DNA of 35,956 nucleotides, taken from NCBI GenBank assembly GCA_022788085.1, contig JALEWA010000144.1, positions 1 through 35,956 on the forward strand. Reading direction: 5' to 3'. Below the pieces are notes generated by a model. That model was not told where the DNA came from. It ran no database searches and saw only the letters and a program-made list of their open reading frames with translations. The translations under genes were made by a program, and so were the position numbers. Shown piece after piece: positions 34,662 through 35,956 of the stretch. Source of the stretch: Lachnospiraceae bacterium. Its GTDB lineage: Bacteria > Bacillota > Clostridia > Lachnospirales > Lachnospiraceae. The stretch's first letter is position 1. Each line of letters begins with the position of its first letter.

Positions 34662-34663
34662 GA

Positions 34664-35956
34664 TTACTCCACCACCTTTCCGTATGCTTCCAGTTCGCTC
34701 TGATAACGATACAATCTGCTGTAAGGACCTTCCTCTACCATCAGCTCCTTGTGAGTTCCCACCTGAGCTACTCCGCCGTTTTCCAACATATAAATACGAT
34801 CAGATTCCACTACGTTTGCCAATCTGTGAGAAATCAAAAGGATGGTCTTTGTCTTTGCCAGTTCCCTGATTACTTCCATGATCATTTCTTCACTTTCCAT
34901 ATCAATGTTGGAAGTTGCCTCATCAAAGATATAAACAGGTGTATCATGAAGAAGCGCTCTTGCCAGTGCAAGTCTCTGACACTGACCACCGGAGAAATTG
35001 CTTCCCTTTTCCACAACTACAGTGTCCAGACCTTGCTGTGCCTGCAAAAATCCCAAAAGATTTACCTTTTCCAATGCAACAAGCATTTCTTTATCAGTTG
35101 CATCTGACTTTCCCATTTTCAGGTTATCCCTTACGGTTCCTTTAAATAAATAGCTGTTATGACTTACAAGAGTAATGTGATTCATCAGGCTTTTTCCGGA
35201 AATATCGCGCAGTTCTTTGCTTTGTATCGTGATACTGCCTTGATATCCTTTATTTCTTCCCATCAAGATACCTGCTATCGTACTCTTTCCGCATCCGGAG
35301 GTTCCTACAAGAGAGGTAAAGCTCCCCGCTGCAAAGTCCATGGACACGTTATTTAGAATCTCTCTGTTCTCTTCATAGGAAAACTGTACTTCTTTTAACT
35401 GAATGGAAATTTCCTTATTTTCAAGTTCCACTTTTCTTTCTTCCGGTTCCGGTAAATCCAGCAGTGCAAAAATTTTATCACTGGCAGCCATACCGTTCAT
35501 CGCAATATGGAAGAAAGAGCCAAGAAGTCTCAGAGGGATAAAAAACTCCGAAGCCAGCAAAATAATCATCAAGGCTCCGCCAAGGCCGACATTTCCTTTG
35601 GCAAATTCAGAAAGTGTCACAATCATACCAACAGCGGCTCCGCCATAAGCTATGATGTCCATCACACTGGTAGAATTAAGCTGCATAGTCAGCACCTTCA
35701 TTGTGATTTTACGAAATCTCTGGGATTCTTCATCCATTTCTACCGCCTTGTCCGCATCTGCCTGATATATCTTCAAGGTAGTTAATCCCTGCAGATTTTC
35801 CAGAAAAGAATCTCCAAGTTCTGTATAGATTCCCCAGTATTTATGTAGCAACTTCTTTGCAAACTTCTGTACAGCTACAATGGATATAGGAATCAACGGT
35901 ACACAGACAAGAAGTACCACACTTGCCTTTATATTTACAAAGGCAAGGATAACAAA
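34664..35956 (-). CDS. cydD: ABC half-transporter, CydD-like, N-terminal part missing at the window edge
   Basis: The open frame reaches the right edge of the window in the minus strand, so the N-terminal helices lie outside. The visible 430 residues include the last membrane helices of the exporter domain and a complete ATPase with Walker A GTSGCGKST, signature FSGGQCQR, Walker B IFDEATSNID and H-loop ISHRL. A GTG at 35920 is internal to the frame, not the start. It is translated first in an operon with the CydC-like gene and probably forms a heterodimer with it. The substrate is unknown. Confidence 0.8.
   Translation of the reverse strand, partial: FVILAFVNIKASVVLLVCVPLIPISIVAVQKFAKKLLHKYWGIYTELGDSFLENLQGLTTLKIYQADADKAVEMDEESQRFRKITMKVLTMQLNSTSVMDIIAYGGAAVGMIVTLSEFAKGNVGLGGALMIILLASEFFIPLRLLGSFFHIAMNGMAASDKIFALLDLPEPEERKVELENKEISIQLKEVQFSYEENREILNNVSMDFAAGSFTSLVGTSGCGKSTIAGILMGRNKGYQGSITIQSKELRDISGKSLMNHITLVSHNSYLFKGTVRDNLKMGKSDATDKEMLVALEKVNLLGFLQAQQGLDTVVVEKGSNFSGGQCQRLALARALLHDTPVYIFDEATSNIDMESEEMIMEVIRELAKTKTILLISHRLANVVESDRIYMLENGGVAQVGTHKELMVEEGPYSRLYRYQSELEAYGKVVE

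Noticed and set aside
1-35956. CRISPR array, tRNA, rRNA, IS element or prophage
   Set aside because: No regularly spaced repeats beyond the 1428-1472 array, and no transposase, integrase or structural phage genes among the frames.

Overview
The window looks like chromosomal DNA from a low-GC, motile, probably spore-forming member of the Clostridia, most likely Lachnospiraceae. This rests on gene content: a FeoA-FeoB fusion, a TPP-riboswitch thiC-thiE-thiD operon, a BMP-type lipoprotein next to a chemoreceptor, several large hybrid histidine kinases, a Csp-like subtilase, a LysM/M14 peptidase and AGGAGG-type ribosome binding sites. The genus is not determinable from what I can see. No tRNA, rRNA, IS element, prophage or CRISPR array was found.

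Layout. (1) 1-1503, minus: CPBP membrane protease, PadR regulator and the start of a DUF2812 gene form a tight operon behind a near-consensus promoter with an array of 15-bp operator-like repeats. (2) 1516-4577, minus: a BMP-family lipoprotein and a Cache-domain methyl-accepting chemotaxis protein, apparently a binding protein/chemoreceptor pair. (3) 4645-7483: a peptidoglycan-directed M14 peptidase (minus) is divergent from a pyridoxal/pyridoxamine kinase (plus). The kinase is followed by two decayed genes, the C-terminal end of an ECF transporter S component and an internally deleted radical SAM protein. (4) 7482-13205, minus: NUDIX hydrolase, TcdA-like tRNA-modifying enzyme, SUV3-type RNA helicase and FeoA-FeoB ferrous iron transporter. 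(5) 13435-17053, plus: a two-receiver response regulator with a degenerate first receiver, then a soluble PocR-domain hybrid kinase with receiver and Hpt domains. (6) 17054-27708, minus: a long co-directional run with promoter evidence at its head and a terminator at its end. In transcription order it holds a 7TM hybrid kinase, GH2 beta-galactosidase-like enzyme, GGDEF/EAL protein, OLD-like ATPase/nuclease, a 154-aa unknown, an HD-GYP protein, a 48-aa overlapping small ORF and a 110-aa unknown. (7) 27710-32258, minus: subtilase and the thiamine operon. (8) 32290-35956: a YczE/YitT-like membrane protein (plus) and two ABC half-transporters of CydDC type (minus), the second cut by the window edge.

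How they may work together. Region 6 is the most unusual part. It joins an extracellular sensor, a glycosidase, c-di-GMP enzymes (an EAL domain with the catalytic motifs intact and a canonical HD-GYP), an OLD-family nuclease with an inserted cysteine cluster, and unknown small proteins. It could be a carbohydrate-sensing/c-di-GMP module, possibly carrying a defence-type gene. Region 5 is a self-contained phosphorelay without a DNA-binding output. Region 3 shows recent gene decay next to a vitamin B6 salvage kinase. All functional links are inferred from sequence motifs and gene order only.
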